In this document: piece by piece, positions 23,449 to 36,490 of the stretch | How positions within the stretch are numbered: position 1 is the stretch's first letter | Layout of the letters: each line of letters opens with the position of its first letter | NCBI RefSeq assembly: GCF_000003605.2 | Contig: NW_003145402.1 | Location: forward strand, 1 to 37,955 | Length of the DNA stretch: 37,955 nt | Origin: Saccoglossus kowalevskii | Taxonomy: Eukaryota; Hemichordata; Enteropneusta; Harrimaniidae | Reading direction: 5' to 3' | The notes under the pieces: model-generated | Told to the model about the DNA's origin: nothing | Database searches by the model: none | What the model saw: only the letters and a program-made list of their open reading frames with translations | Translations under genes and position numbers: made by a program

Positions 23449-24171
23449 CCCTGATAGATGAGTGGTTAGGTGATCGACCGATAATGTAAGTAAAGTTCAA
23501 ACGGTCGTGGTTAGTGCTTGCATGGGAGACAACTTGAGAAAACCAGCAGGTGACACTTTTTTGAGTTTTTGCAGTCTGCACTTATTTGGTCCAAGCTGTT
23601 AAAACAGCGTGCAAAGTTCTCCAAAGCGATTCCAAAGTTGCTAGAATTGTTTGTTTATTTGACCTAAGTTGTTGTTATATCGAACCACGCAGTTATAAAG
23701 TATGAAATATGAATAAAATCCATTTGAAACCTCCCATGTTAGCAGACTGTCATATGAGCCGGCCGTAAAATGAACAAACACATACTAAAAATGTTAAAAG
23801 CGATTTAAAAGTTGGTGGATTTGCGTGTATATTCCCCCTAAGTCACTTCATATGGAACCCCGCAGTTAAATTTAGAAAAAAATTATGTAAAAGTCTAAAA
23901 AGGCTATTTATGTTGGCACATTGTACCACTACCCAAGCGCAAAGTGATTAGCAAAGTGCTTGCAAAGTTGTGAAAAGCTTGTGCAAAGTTGGCAGATTTA
24001 CATGGAAATGTTACCTATTCTGTTACATTATCGAGTCCAGTTGTTAAAAGTTCGCGAAAGTGAATGAATATGACTTAAAAGGCCGTTTGAATATCGTAGT
24101 GGCCCTCGAAGGATGTAGATTTTTAAACATTTCCTTATATTAAATGGCCGCCAATTACGAAAATTTTTATT
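23449..24171 (+). repeat. Monomer u33, A/D2
   Basis: 723 bp. Adjacent near copy of u32 without its deletion. Confidence 0.93.
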
Positions 24172-24862
24172 GAACGATAAGTTCAATCGGTCGTGGTTAG
24201 AGCTTGCATGGGAGACAACTTGAGAAAACCAGCGGGTGACACTTTTGTGAGTTTTTGTAGTCTGCACCTATTTGGTCCAAGCTGTTAAAACAGCGTGCAA
24301 AGTTCTCCAAACCTATTTCAAAGTTGCTAGATTTGTTTGTTTATTTGACCTAAGTTGTTGTTAATTCGAACCATGCAATTATAAAGTATGAAAAATGACT
24401 AAAATCGATTTAAAACCTCCCATGTTAGCAGACTGTCATATGAGCCGGCCGTAAAATGAACAAACACATACTAAAAATGTTAAAAGCGATTGAAAAGTTG
24501 GTGGATTTGCGTGTATATTCCCCCTAAGTCATTTCATATAGAACCCCGCTGTTAAATTTAGAATAAAATTATGTAAAAGTCTAAAAAGGCTATTTATGTT
24601 GGCACATTGTACCACTAGCCAAGCGCAAAGTGATTAGCAAAGTGCTTACAATGTTGTGAAAAGCTTGTGCAATGTTGGCAGATTTACATGGAAATGTTAC
24701 CTATTCTGTTACATTATCGAGTCCAGTTGTTAAAAGTTCGCGAAAGTGAGTGAATATGTCATAAAAAGGCCGTTTGAATATCGTAGTGGCCCTCGAAGGA
24801 TGTAGAATTTTTAAACATTTCCTTATATTAAATGGCCGCCAATTACGAAAATTTTTATATGA
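24172..24862 (+). repeat. Monomer u34, module truncated
   Basis: 691 bp. Same 40-bp loss, GAGCTTGCATGG and CCTTATATTAAATGG as u1, 33 monomers away. Confidence 0.93.
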
Positions 24863-25594
24863 CCCATATAGATGAGTGGTTAGGTGATCGACCGATAATG
24901 GAAGTAAAGTTCAATCGGTTGTGGTACTTGTAGTTCTTGCATGGGAGACAACCTGATAAAACCAGCAGGTGACACTTTTTTGCGTTTTTGCAATCTGCAC
25001 CTATTTGGGCCAAGCTGTTAAAGCTGAGTGCAATGTTCTGCAAAGCGATTTCAAAATTGCTAGATTTGTTTGTTTATTTGACCTAAGTTGTTGTTATATC
25101 GAACCACGCAGTTATAAAGTATGAAAAACGACTAAAATCCATTTGAAACCTCCCATGTTAGGAGACTGTCATATGAGCCGTCCGTAAAATGAACAAACAC
25201 ATACTAAAAATGTTAAAAGCGATTTAAAAGTTGGTGGATTTGCGTGTATATTCCCCCTAAGTCATTTCATATAGAACCCCGCTGTTAAATTTAGAATAAA
25301 ATTATGTAAAAGTCTAAAAAGGCTATTTATGTTGGCACATTGTACCTCAACCCAAGCGCAAAGTGATTAGCAAAGTGCTTACAAAGTTGTGAAAAGCTTG
25401 TGCAAAGTTGGCAGATTTACATGGAAATGTTACCTATTCTATTACATTATCGAGTCCAGTTGTTAAAAGTTCGCTAAAGTGAATGAATATGTCTTAAAAG
25501 GCCGTTTGAATATCGTAGTGGCCCTCGAAGGATGTAGAATTTTTAAACATTTCCATACATTCAATGGCCGTCAATTCCGATAATTTTTAAATGA
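24863..25594 (+). repeat. Monomer u35, divergent lineage
   Basis: 732 bp. CCTTATATTAAATGG before it as in u1 and u34, but the module is present. Five extra bases in GTGGTACTTGTAGTTC; TTAAAGCTGAGTGCAATG resembles u27. Confidence 0.92.
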
Positions 25595-26324
25595 CCCTGA
25601 TAGATGAGTGGTTAGGTGATCAACCGATAATGTAAGTAAAGTTCAATCGGTCGTGGTTGTGCTTGCATGGTAGACAACCTGAGAAAACCAGCAGGTGACA
25701 CTTTTTTGAGTTTTTACACTCTGCACTTATTTGGTCCAAGCTGTTAAAACAGCGTGCAAAGTTCTCCAAAGCGATTCCAAAGTTGCTAGAATAGTTTTGT
25801 TTTATTTGACCTAAGTTGTTGTTATATCGAACCACGCAGTTATAAAGTATGAAAAATGACTAAAATCCATTTGAAACCTCCCATGTTAGCAGACTGCCAT
25901 ATGAGCCGGCCGTAAAATGAACAAACACATACTAAAAATGTTAAAAAAGCTATTGAAAAGTTGGTGGATTTGCGTGTATATTCCCCCTAAGTCATTACAT
26001 ACAGAACCCCGCAGTTAAATTTAGAACAAAATTATGTAAAAGTCTAAAAAGGCTATTTATGTTGGCACATTGTACCACTACCCAAGCGCAACGTGAGTAA
26101 CAAAGTGCTTACAAAGTTGTGAAAAGCTTGTGCAAAGTTGGCAGATTTACATGGAAATGTTACCTATTCTGTTACATTATCGAGTCCAGTTGTTAAAAGT
26201 TCGCGAAAGTGAATGAATATGTCTTAAAAGGCCGTTTGAATATCGGAGTGGCCCTCGAAGGATGTAGAATTTTTAAACATTTCCATACATTCAATGGCCG
26301 TCAATTACGATAATTTTTAAATGA
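25595..26324 (+). repeat. Monomer u36, A, mixed spacer
   Basis: 730 bp. CATGGTAGAC as in u13; GTGGTTGTGC lacks one base. Confidence 0.93.
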
Positions 26325-27050
26325 CCCTGATAGATGAGTTTATAGGTGATCGACCGATAATGTAAGTAAAGTTCAATCGGTCGTGGTTAGTGCTTGCATG
26401 GGAGACAACCTGAGAAAACCAGCAGGTGACACTTTTTTGAGTTTTTGCAGTCTGCACTTATTTGGTCCAAGCTGTTAAAACAGCGTGCAAAGTTCTCCAA
26501 AGCGATTCCAAAGTTGCTAGAATTGTTTGTTTATTTGACCTAAGTTGTTGTTATATCGAACCACGCAGTTATAAAGTATGAAATATGAATAAAATCCATT
26601 TAAAACCTCCCATGTTAGCAGACTGTCATATGAGCCGGCCGTAAAATGAACAAACACATACTAAAAATGTTAAAAGCGATTTAAAAGTTGGTGGATTTGC
26701 GTGTATATTCCCCCTAAGTCATTTCATATGGAACCCCGCAGTTAAATTTAGAAAAAAAATATGTAAAAGTCTAAAAAGGCTATTTATGTTGGCACATTGT
26801 ACCACTACCCAAGCGCAAAGTGATTAGCAAAGTGCTTGCAAAGTTGTGAAAAGCTTGTGCAAAGTTGGCAGATTTACATGGAAATGTTATCTATTCTGTT
26901 ACATTATCGAGTCCAGTTGTTAAAAGTTCGCGAAAGTGAATGAATATGTCTTAAAAGGCCGTTTGAATATCGTATGGCCCTCGAAGGATGTAGAATTTTT
27001 AAACATTTCCATACATTCAATGGCCGTCAATTACGATAATTTTTAAATGA
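26325..27050 (+). repeat. Monomer u37, A/D2
   Basis: 726 bp. GATGAGTTTATAGG shared only with u9, 28 monomers away. Confidence 0.93.
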
Positions 27051-27774
27051 ACCTGATAGATGAGTGGTTAGGTGATCGACCGATAATGTAAGTAAAGTTC
27101 AATTCTTCGTGGTTAGTGCTTGCATGGGAGACAACCTGAGAAAACGAGCAGGTGACACTTTTTTGAGTTTTTGCAGTCTGCACCTATATGGTGCAAGCTG
27201 TTAAAACAGCGTGCAAATTTCTCCAAAGTGATTCTAAAGTTGCTAGATTTGTTTGTTTATTTGATCTAAGTGTGTTATATCGTACCACGCAGTTATAAAG
27301 TATGAAAAATGACTAAAATCCATTGAAACCTCCCATGTTAGCAGACTGTCATATGAGCCGGCCGTAAAATGAACAAACACATACCAAAAATGTTAAAAGC
27401 GATTTAAAAGTTGGTGGATTTGCGTGTATATTCCCCCTAAGTCATTTCATATGGAACCCCGCAGTTAAATTTAGAAAAAAATTATGTAAAAGTCTAAAAA
27501 GACTATTTATGTTGGCACATTGTACCACTACTCAAGCGCAAAGTGATTAGCAAAGTGCTTGCAAAGTTGTGAAAAGCTTGTGCAAAGTTGGCAGATTTAC
27601 ATGGAAATGTTACCTATTCTGTTACATTATCGAGTCCAGTTGTTAAAAGTTCGCGAAAGTGAATGAATATGTCTTAAAAGGCCGTTTGAATATCGTAGTG
27701 GCCCTCGAAGGATGTAGAATTTTTAAACATTTCCATACATTCAATGGCCGTCAATTACGATAATTTTTAAATGA
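27051..27774 (+). repeat. Monomer u38, A/B hybrid, D2
   Basis: 724 bp. A-type GTGCTTG followed by B-type CGAGCAGG; private AATTCTTCG and AAGTGTGTTATATCG. Confidence 0.92.
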
Positions 27775-28500
27775 CCCTGATAGATGAGTGGTTAGGTGAT
27801 CGACCGATAATGTAAGTAAAGTTCAATCGGTCGTGGTTAGTGCTTACATGGGAGACATCCTGAGAAAACCAGCAGGTGACACTTTTTTGAGTTTTTGCAG
27901 TCTGCACTTATTTGGTCCAAGCTGTTAAAACAGCGTGCAAAGTTCTCCAAAGCGATTCCAAAGTTGCTAGAATTGTTTGTTTATTTGACCTAAGTTGTTG
28001 TTATATCGAACCACGCAGTTATAAAGTATGAAATATGAATAAAATCCATTTGAAACCTCCCATGTTAGCAGACTGTCATATGAGCCGGCCGTAAAATGAA
28101 CAAACACATACTAAAAATGTTAAAAGCTATTGAAAGTTGGTGGAATTTGCGTGTATATTCCCCTAAGTCATTTCATATGGAACCCCGCAGTTCAATTTAG
28201 AAAAAAATTATGTAAAAGTCTAAAAAGGCTATTTATGTTGGCACATTGTACCACTACCCAAGCGCAAAGTGATTAGCAAAGCGCTTGCAAAGTTGTGAAA
28301 AGCTTGTGCAAAGTTGGCAGATTTACATGGAAATGTTACCTATTCTGTTACATTATCGAGTCCAGTTGTTAAAAGTTCGCGAAAGTGAATGAATATGTCT
28401 TAAAAGGCCGTTTGAATATCGTAGTGGCCCTGGAAGGATGTTGAATTTTTAAATATTTCCATACATTCAATGGCCGTCAATTACGATAATTTTTAAATGA
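27775..28500 (+). repeat. Monomer u39, A/D2
   Basis: 726 bp. GCTTACATGGGAGACATCC carries two private changes around box C. Confidence 0.93.
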
Positions 28501-29226
28501 CCCTGATAGATGAGTGGTTAGGTGATCGACCGATAATGTAAGTAAAGTTCAATCGGTCGTGGTTAGTGCTTGCATGGGAGACAACCTGAGAAAACCAGCA
28601 GGTGACACTTTTTTGAGTTTTTGCAGTCTGCACTTATTTGGTCCAAGCTGTTAAAACAGCGTGCAAAGTTCTCCAAAGCGATTCCAAAGTTGCTAGAATT
28701 GTTTGTTTATTTGACCTAAGTTGTTGTTATATCGAACCACGCAGTTATAAAGTATGAAATATGAATAAAATCCATTTGAAACCTCACATGTTAGCAGACT
28801 GTCATATGAGCCGGCCGTAAAATGAACAAACACATACTAAAATTTTTAAAATCGATTGAAAAGTTGGTGGATTTGCGTGTATATTCCCCTAAGTCATTTC
28901 ATATAGAACCCCGCAGTTAAATTTAGAATAAAATTATGTAAAGGCCTAAAAAGTCTATTTATTTTGGCACATTGTACCACAACCCAAGCGCAAAGTGATT
29001 AGCAAAGTGCTTACAAAGTTGTGAAAAGCTTGTGCAAAGTTGGCAGATTTATATGGAAATGTTACCTATTCTATTACATTATCGAGTCCAGTTGTTAAAA
29101 GTTCGCTAAAGTGAATGAATATGTCATAAAATGCCGTTTGAATATCGTAGTGGCCCTCGAAGGATGTAGAATTTTTAAACATTTCCATACATTCAATGGC
29201 CTCCAATTACTATAATTTTTAAATGA
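28501..29226 (+). repeat. Monomer u40, A/D3
   Basis: 726 bp. A-type module joined to a D3 spacer; it ends in the TTATATGG, TTCGCTAA and GGCCTCCAATT forms that also precede u27. Confidence 0.93.
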
Positions 29227-29950
29227 TCCTGATAGATGAGTGGTCAGGTGATCGACCGATAATGGAAGTAAATTTCAATCGGTCGTCGTTAGTGCTTGCA
29301 TGGGAGACAACCTGAGAAAACCAGCGGGTAACACTTTTTTGAGTTTTTGCTGTCTGCATCTATTTGGTCCAAGTTATTAAAACAGCGTGCAAAGTTCTCC
29401 AAAGCGATTCCAAAGTTGCTAGATTTGTTTGTTTATTTGATCTAAGTTGTTGTTATATCGAACCACGCAATTATAAAGTATGAAAAATGACTAAAATCCA
29501 TTTGAAACCTCCCATGTTAGCAGACTGTCATATGAGCCGGCCGTAAAATGAACAAACACATACTAAAAATGTTAAAAGCGATTTAAAAGTTGGTGGATTT
29601 GCGCGTATATTCCCCCTAAGTCATTTCATATGGAACCCCGCAGTTAAATTTAGAAAAAAATTATGTAAAAGTCTAAAAAGGCTATTTATGTTGGCACATT
29701 GTACCACTACTCAAGCGCAAAGTGATTAGCAAAGTGCTTGCAAAGTTGTGAAAAGCTTGTGCAAAGTTGCAGATTTACATGGAAATGTACCTATCTGTTA
29801 CATTATCGATTCCAGTTGTTAAAAGTTCGCGAAAGTGAATGAATATGTCTTAAAAGGCCGTTTGAATATCGTAGTGGCCCTCGAAGGATGTAGAATTTTA
29901 AAACATTTCCATACATTCAATGGCAGTCAATTACGATAATTTTTAAATCA
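29227..29950 (+). repeat. Monomer u41, A'/D2
   Basis: 724 bp. Several single bases lost at 29765-29800. First half of the block that copies u27-u28. Confidence 0.93.
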
Positions 29951-30675
29951 CCCTGATAGATGAGTGGTTAGGTGATCGACCGATAATGGAAGTAAATTTC
30001 AATCGGTCGTGGTTAGTGCTTGCATGGGAGACAACCTGAGAAAACCAGCGGGTGACACTTTTTTGAGTTTTTGCTGTCTGCATCTATTTGGTCCAAGCTA
30101 TTAAAACAGCGTGCAAAGTTCTCCAAAGCGATTCCAAAGTTGCTAGATTTGTTTGTTTATTTGACCTAAGTTGTTGTTATATCGAACCACGCGGTTATAA
30201 AGTATGAAATATGACTAAAATCCATTTGAAACCTCCCATGTTAGCAGACTGTCATATGACTGGCCGTAAAATGAACAAACACATACTAAAAATGTTAAAA
30301 GCGATTGAAAAGTTGGTGGTTTTGCGTGTATATTCCCCCTAAGTCATTTCATATAGAACCCCGCAGTTAAATTTAGGATAAAATTATGTAAAAGTCTAAA
30401 AAGGCTATTTATGTTGGCACATTGTACCACAACCCAAGCGCAACGTGATTAGCAAAGTGCTTGCTAAGTTGTGAAAAGCTTGTGCAAAGTTGGCAGATTT
30501 ACATGGAAATGTTTCCTATTCTGTTACATTATCGAATCCAGTTGTTAAAAGTTCGCGAAAGTGAATGAATATGTCTTAAAAGCCCTTTGAATATCGTAGT
30601 GGCCCTCGAAGGATGTAGAATTTTTAAACTTTTCCATACATTCAATGGCCGCCAATTACTATAATTTTTAAATGA
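29951..30675 (+). repeat. Monomer u42, A'
   Basis: 725 bp. Near twin of u28. Confidence 0.93.
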
Positions 30676-31403
30676 TCCTTGATAGATGAGTGGTCAGGTG
30701 ATCGACCGATAATGGAAGTAAAGTTCAATCTGTCGTGGTTAGTTCTTGCATGGGAGACAACCTGAAAAAACAAGCAGGTGACACTTTTTTGAGTTTTTGC
30801 TGTCTGCATCTATTTGGTCCAAGCTGTTAAAACAGCGTGCAAAGTTCTCCAAAGCGATTCCAAATTTGCTAGAATTGTTTGTTTATTTGACCTAAGTTGT
30901 TGTTATATCGAACCACGCAGTTATAAAGTATGAAAAATGATTGAAATCCATTTGAAATCTCTCATGTTAGCAGTCTGTCATATGAGCCGGCCGTAAAATG
31001 AACAAACACATACTAAAAATGTTATAAGCGATTTAAAAGTTGGTGGATTTGCGTGTATATTCCCCCTAAGTCATTTCATATGGAACCCCGCAGTTAAATT
31101 TAGAAACAAAATATGTAAAAGTCTAAAAAGGCTATTTATGTTGACACATTGTACCACTACCCAAGCGCAAAGTGATTAGCAAAGTGCTTGCAAAGTTGTG
31201 AAAAGCTTGTGCAAAGTTGGCAGATTTACATGGAAATGTTACCTATTCTGTTACATTATCGAGTCCAGTTGTTAAAAGTTCGCGAAAGTGAATGAATATG
31301 TCTTAAAAGGCCGTTTGAATATCGTAGTGGCCCTCGAAGGATGTAGAATTTTTAAACATTTCCATACATTCAATGGCCGTCAATTACGATAATTTTTAAA
31401 TGA
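30676..31403 (+). repeat. Monomer u43, B/D2
   Basis: 728 bp. One extra T in the module start; CTGAAAAAACAAGCAGG is private. Confidence 0.93.
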
Positions 31404-32130
31404 CCCTGATAGATGAGTGGTTAGGTGATCGACCGATAATGTAAGTAAAGTTCAATCGGTCGTGGTTAGTGCTTGCATGGGAGACAACCTGAGAAAACCA
31501 GCAGGTGACACTTTTTTGAGTTTTTGCAGTCTGCACTTATTTGGTCCAAGCTGTTAAACCAGCGTGCAAAGTTCTCCAAAGCGATTCCAAAGTTGCTAGA
31601 ATTGTTTGTTTATTTGACCTAAGTTGTTGTTATATCGAACCACGCAGTTATAAAGTATGAAAAATGACTAAAATCCATTCGAAACCTCCCATGTTAGCAG
31701 ACTGTCATATGAGCCGGCCGTAAAATGAACAAACACATACTAAAAATGTTAAAAGCGATTTAAAAGTTGGTGGATTTGCGTGTATATTCCCCCTAAGTCA
31801 TTTCATATAGAACCCCGCAGTTAAATTTAGAAAAAAATTATGTAAAAGTCTAAAAAGGCTATTTATGTTGGCACATTGTACCACTACCCAAGCGCAAAGT
31901 GATTAGCAAAGTGCTTGCAAAGTTGTGAAAAGCTAGTGCAAAGTTGGCAGATTTACATGGAAATGTAACCTATTCTGTTACATTATCGAGTCCAGTTGTT
32001 AAAAGTTCGCGAAAGTGAATGAATATGTCTTAAAAGGCCGTTTGAATATCGTAGTGGCCCTCGAAGGATGTAGAATTTTAAAACATTTCCATACATTCAA
32101 TGGCCGTCAATTACGATAATTTTTAAATGA
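31404..32130 (+). repeat. Monomer u44, A/D2
   Basis: 727 bp. Close to consensus; GTTAAACCAGC breaks one arm of the inverted repeat. Confidence 0.93.
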
Positions 32131-32857
32131 CCCTGATAGATGAGTGGTTAGGTGATCGACCGATAATGTAAGTAAAGTTCAATCGGTCGTGGTTAGTGCT
32201 TGCATGGGAGACAACCTGAGAAAACCAGCAGGTGACACTTTTTTGAGTTTTTGCAGTCTGCACCTATTTGGTGCAAGCTGTTAAAACAGCGTGCACAGTT
32301 CTCCAAAGCGATTCTAAAGTTGCTAGATTTGTATGTTTATTTGATCTAAGTTGTTGTTATATCGAACCGCGCAGTTATAAAGTATGAAAAATGACTAAAA
32401 TCCATTTGAAACCTCCCATATTAGCAGACTGTCATATGAACCGGCCGTAAAATGAACAAACACATACTAAAAATGTTAAAAGCGATTTAAAAGTTGGTGG
32501 ATTTGCGTGTATATTCCCCCTAAGTCATTTCATATGGAACCCCGCAGTTAAATTTAGAAAAAAATTATGTAAAAGTCTAAAAAGGCTATTTATGTTGGCA
32601 CATTGTACCACTACCCAAGCGCAAAGTGATTAGCAAAGTGCTTGCAAAGTTGTGAAAAGCTTGTGCAAAGTTGGCAGATTTACATGGAAATGTTACCTAT
32701 TCTGTTACATTATCGAGTCCAGTTGTTAAAAGTTCGCGAAAGTGAATGAAATATGTCATAAAAGGCCATTTGAATATCGGAGTGGCCCTCGAAGGATGTA
32801 GAATTTTAAAACATTTTTATACATTCAATGGCCCCAATTACTATATTTTTTAAATGA
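32131..32857 (+). repeat. Monomer u45, A/D2
   Basis: 727 bp. A-type module followed by CACCTATTTGGTGC, an A/B blend also seen in u49. Confidence 0.93.
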
Positions 32858-33585
32858 CCCTGACAGATGAGTAGTCAGGTGATCGACTGATAATGGAAGT
32901 AAATTTCAATCGGTCGTGGTTAGTGCTTGCATGGGAGACAACCTGAGAAAACCAGCGGGTAACACTTTTTTGAGTTTTTGCTGTCTGCATCTATTTGGTC
33001 CAAGCTGTTAAAACAGCGTGCAAAGTTCTCCAAAGCGATTCCAAAGTTGCTAGATTTGTTTGTTTATTTGATCTAAGTTGTTGTTATATCGAACCACGCA
33101 GTTATAAAGTATGAAAAATGACTAAAATCCATTTGAAACCTCCCATGTTAGCAGACTGTCATATGAGCCGGCCGTAAAATGAACAAACACATACTAAATT
33201 TTTTTAAATCGATTGAAAAGTTGGTGGATTTGCGTGTATATTCCAACTAAGTCATTTCATATAGAACCCCGCAGTTAAATTTAGAATAAAATTATGTAAA
33301 GGCCTAAAAAGTCTATTTATGTTGGCACATTGTACCACAACCCCAGCGCAAAGTGATTAGCAAAGTGCTTACAAAGTTGTGAAAAGCTTGTGTAAAGTTG
33401 GGAGATTTACATGGAAATGTTAACTATTCTGTTACATTATCAAGTCCAGTTGTTAAAAGTTCGCGAAAGTGAATGAAATATGTCATAAAACTCCGTTTGA
33501 ATATCGTAGTGGCCCTCGAAGGATGTAGAATTTTTAAACATTTTTATACGTTCAATGGCCGCCAATTACGATATTTTTTAAATGA
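32858..33585 (+). repeat. Monomer u46, A'/D3
   Basis: 728 bp. TTCCAACTAAG, CAACCCCAGCGC, GTTGGGAGATTT and AAACTCCG recur in u51. Confidence 0.93.
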
Positions 33586-34313
33586 CCCTGATAGATGAGT
33601 AGTCAGGTGATCGACCGATAATGGAAGTAAAGTTCAATCTGTCGTGGTTAGTTCTTGCATGGGAGACAACCTGAGAAAACGAGCAGGTGACACTTTTTTG
33701 AGTTTTTGCAGTCTGCACCTATATGGTGCAAGCTGTTAAAACAGAGTGCAAAGTTCTCCAAAGTGATTCTAAAGTTGCTAGATTTGTTTGTTTATTTGAC
33801 CTAAGTTGTTGTTATATCGAACCACGCAGTTATAAAGTATGAAATATGAATAAAATCCATTTGAAACCTCCCATGTTAGCAGACTGCCATATGAGCCGGC
33901 CGTAAAATGAAAAAACTCATACTAAAAATGTTAAAATCGATTGAAAAGTTGGTGGATTTGCGTGTATATTCCACCTAATTTATTACATACAGAACCCCGC
34001 AGTTAAATTTAGAACAAAATTATGTAAAAGTCTAAAACAGCTATTTATGTTGGCACATTGTACCACTACCCAAGCGCAACGTGAGTAACAAAGTGCTTAC
34101 AAAGTTGTGAAAAGCTTGTGCAAAGTTGGCAGACTTACATGGAAATGTTACCTATTCTGTTACATTATCGAGTCCATTTGTTAAAAGTTCGCGAAAGTGA
34201 ATGAAATATGTCATAAAAGGCCGTTTGAATATCGTAGTGGCCCTCGAAGGATGTAGAATTTTTAAACATTTCCATACATTCAATGGCCGCCAATTACTAT
34301 AATTTTTAAATGA
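33586..34313 (+). repeat. Monomer u47, B/D1
   Basis: 728 bp. Starts A'-like (TAGTCAGG) and turns B at CTGTCG, as does u52. Confidence 0.93.
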
Positions 34314-35036
34314 TCCTTATAGATGAGTGGTTTAGGTGATCGACAGATAATGGAAGTAAAGTTCAATCTGTCGTGGTTAGTTCTTGCATGGGAGACACCT
34401 GAGAAACTAGCACGTGACACTTTTTGAGTTTTGCAGTCTGCACCTATATGGTGCAAGCTGTTAAAACAGCGTGCAAAGTCTCCAAAGTGATTCTAAAGTT
34501 GCTAGATTTGTTTGTTTATTTGATCTAAGTTGTTGTTATATCGAACCACGCAATTATAAAGTATGAACAATGACTAAAATCCATTTGAAACCTCCCATGT
34601 TAGCAGACTGTCATATGAGCCGGCCGTAAAATGAACAAACACATACTAAAAATGTTAAAAGCGATTTAAAAGTTGGTGGATTTGCGTGTATATTCCCCCT
34701 AAGTCATTTCATATGGAACCCCGCAGTTAAATTTAGAAAAAAATTATGTAAAAGTCTAAAAAGGCTATTTATGTTGGCACATTGTACCACTACCCAGGCG
34801 CAAAGTGATTAGCAAAGTGCTTGCAAAGTTGTGAAAAGCTTGTGCAAAGTTGACAGATTTACATGGAAATGTTACCTATTCTGTTACATTATCGAGTCCT
34901 GTTGTTAAAAGTTCGCGAAAGTGAATGAATATGTCTTAAAAGGCCGTTTGAATATCGTAGTGGCCCTCGAAGGATGTAGAATTTTTAAACATTTCCATAC
35001 ATTCATTGGCCGCCAATTACTATAATTTTTAAATGA
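34314..35036 (+). repeat. Monomer u48, B/D2
   Basis: 723 bp. Shares TCCTTATAG, GAACAATGAC and CCCAGGCGC with u4. Clustered single-base losses at 34393-34480. Confidence 0.93.
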
Positions 35037-35762
35037 TCCTGATAGATGAGTGGTTAGGTGATCGACCGATAATGTAAGTAAAGTTCAATCAGTCGTGGTT
35101 AGTGCTTGCATGGGAGACAACCTTAGAAAACCAGCAGGTGACACTTTTTTGAGTTTTTGCAGTCTGCACCTATTTGGTGCAAGCTGGTAAAACAGCGTGC
35201 AAAGTTCTCCAAAGCGATTCTAAAGTTGCTAGATTTGTTTGTTTATTTGATCTAAGTTGTTGTTATATCGAACCACGCAGTTTTAAAGTATGAAAATTGA
35301 CTAAAATCCATTTGAAACCTCCCATGTTAGCAGACTGTCATATGAGTCGGCCGTAAAATGAACAAACACATACTAAAAATTTTAAAATCGTTTAAAAATT
35401 TGGTGGATTTGCGTCAATATTTCCCCTAAGTCATTTCATATAGAACCCTCAGTTAAATTTAGAATAAAATTATGTAAAGGCCTAAACAGTCTATTTATGT
35501 TGGCACATTGTACCACAACCCAAGCGCAAAGTGATTAGCAAAGTGCTTACAAAGTTGTGAAAAGCTTGTGTAAAGTTGGCAGATTTACATGGAAATGTTA
35601 CCTATTCTGTTACATTATCAAGTCCAGTTGTTAAAAGTTCGCGAAAGTGAATGAAATATGTCATAAAAGGCCGTTTGAATATCGTAGTGGCCCTCGAAGG
35701 ATGTAGAATATTTAAACATTTTTATACATTCAATGGCCCCAATTACGATATTTTTTAAATGA
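35037..35762 (+). repeat. Monomer u49, A/D3
   Basis: 726 bp. AGAACCCTCAG (CCGC lost) begins a run continued in u50. Confidence 0.93.
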
Positions 35763-36490
35763 CCCTAACAGATGAGTAGTCAGGTGATCGACCGATAATG
35801 GAAGTAAATTTCAATCGGTCGTGGTTAGTGCTTGCATGGGAGACAACCTGAGATAACCAGCGAGTAACACTTTTTTTCGGTTTTTGCTGGCTGCATCTAT
35901 TTGGTCCAAGCTATTAAAACAGCGTGCAAAGTTCTCCAAAGCGATTCCAAAGTTGCTAGATTTGTTTGTTTATTTGATCTAAGTTGTTGTTATATCGAAC
36001 CACGCAGTTATAAAGTATGAAAAATGACTAAATTCCATTTGAAACCTCCCATGTTAGCAGACTGTCATATGAGCCGGCCGTAAAATGAACAAACACATAC
36101 TAAAATTTTTTAAATCGATTGAAAAGTTGGTGGATTTGCGTGTATATTCCCCCTAAGTCATTTCATATAGAACCCTCAGTTAAATTTAGAATAAAATTAT
36201 GTAAAGGCCTAAACAGTCTATTTATGTTGGCACATTGTACCACAACCCAAGCGCAAAGTGATTAGCAAAGTGCTTACAAAGTTGTGAAAAGCTTGTGTAA
36301 AGTTGGCAGATTTACATGGAAATGTTACCTATTCTGTTACATTATCAAGTCCAGTTGTTAAAAGTTCGCGAAAGTGAATGAAATATGTCATAAAAGGCCG
36401 TTTGAAATATCGTAGTGGCCCTCGAAGGATGTAGAATATTTAAACATTTTTATACATTCAATGGCCCCAATTACGATATTTTTTAAATGA
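35763..36490 (+). repeat. Monomer u50, A'/D3
   Basis: 728 bp. AGAACCCTCAG and TAGAATATTTAAAC as in its neighbours; near copy of u51. Confidence 0.93.
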
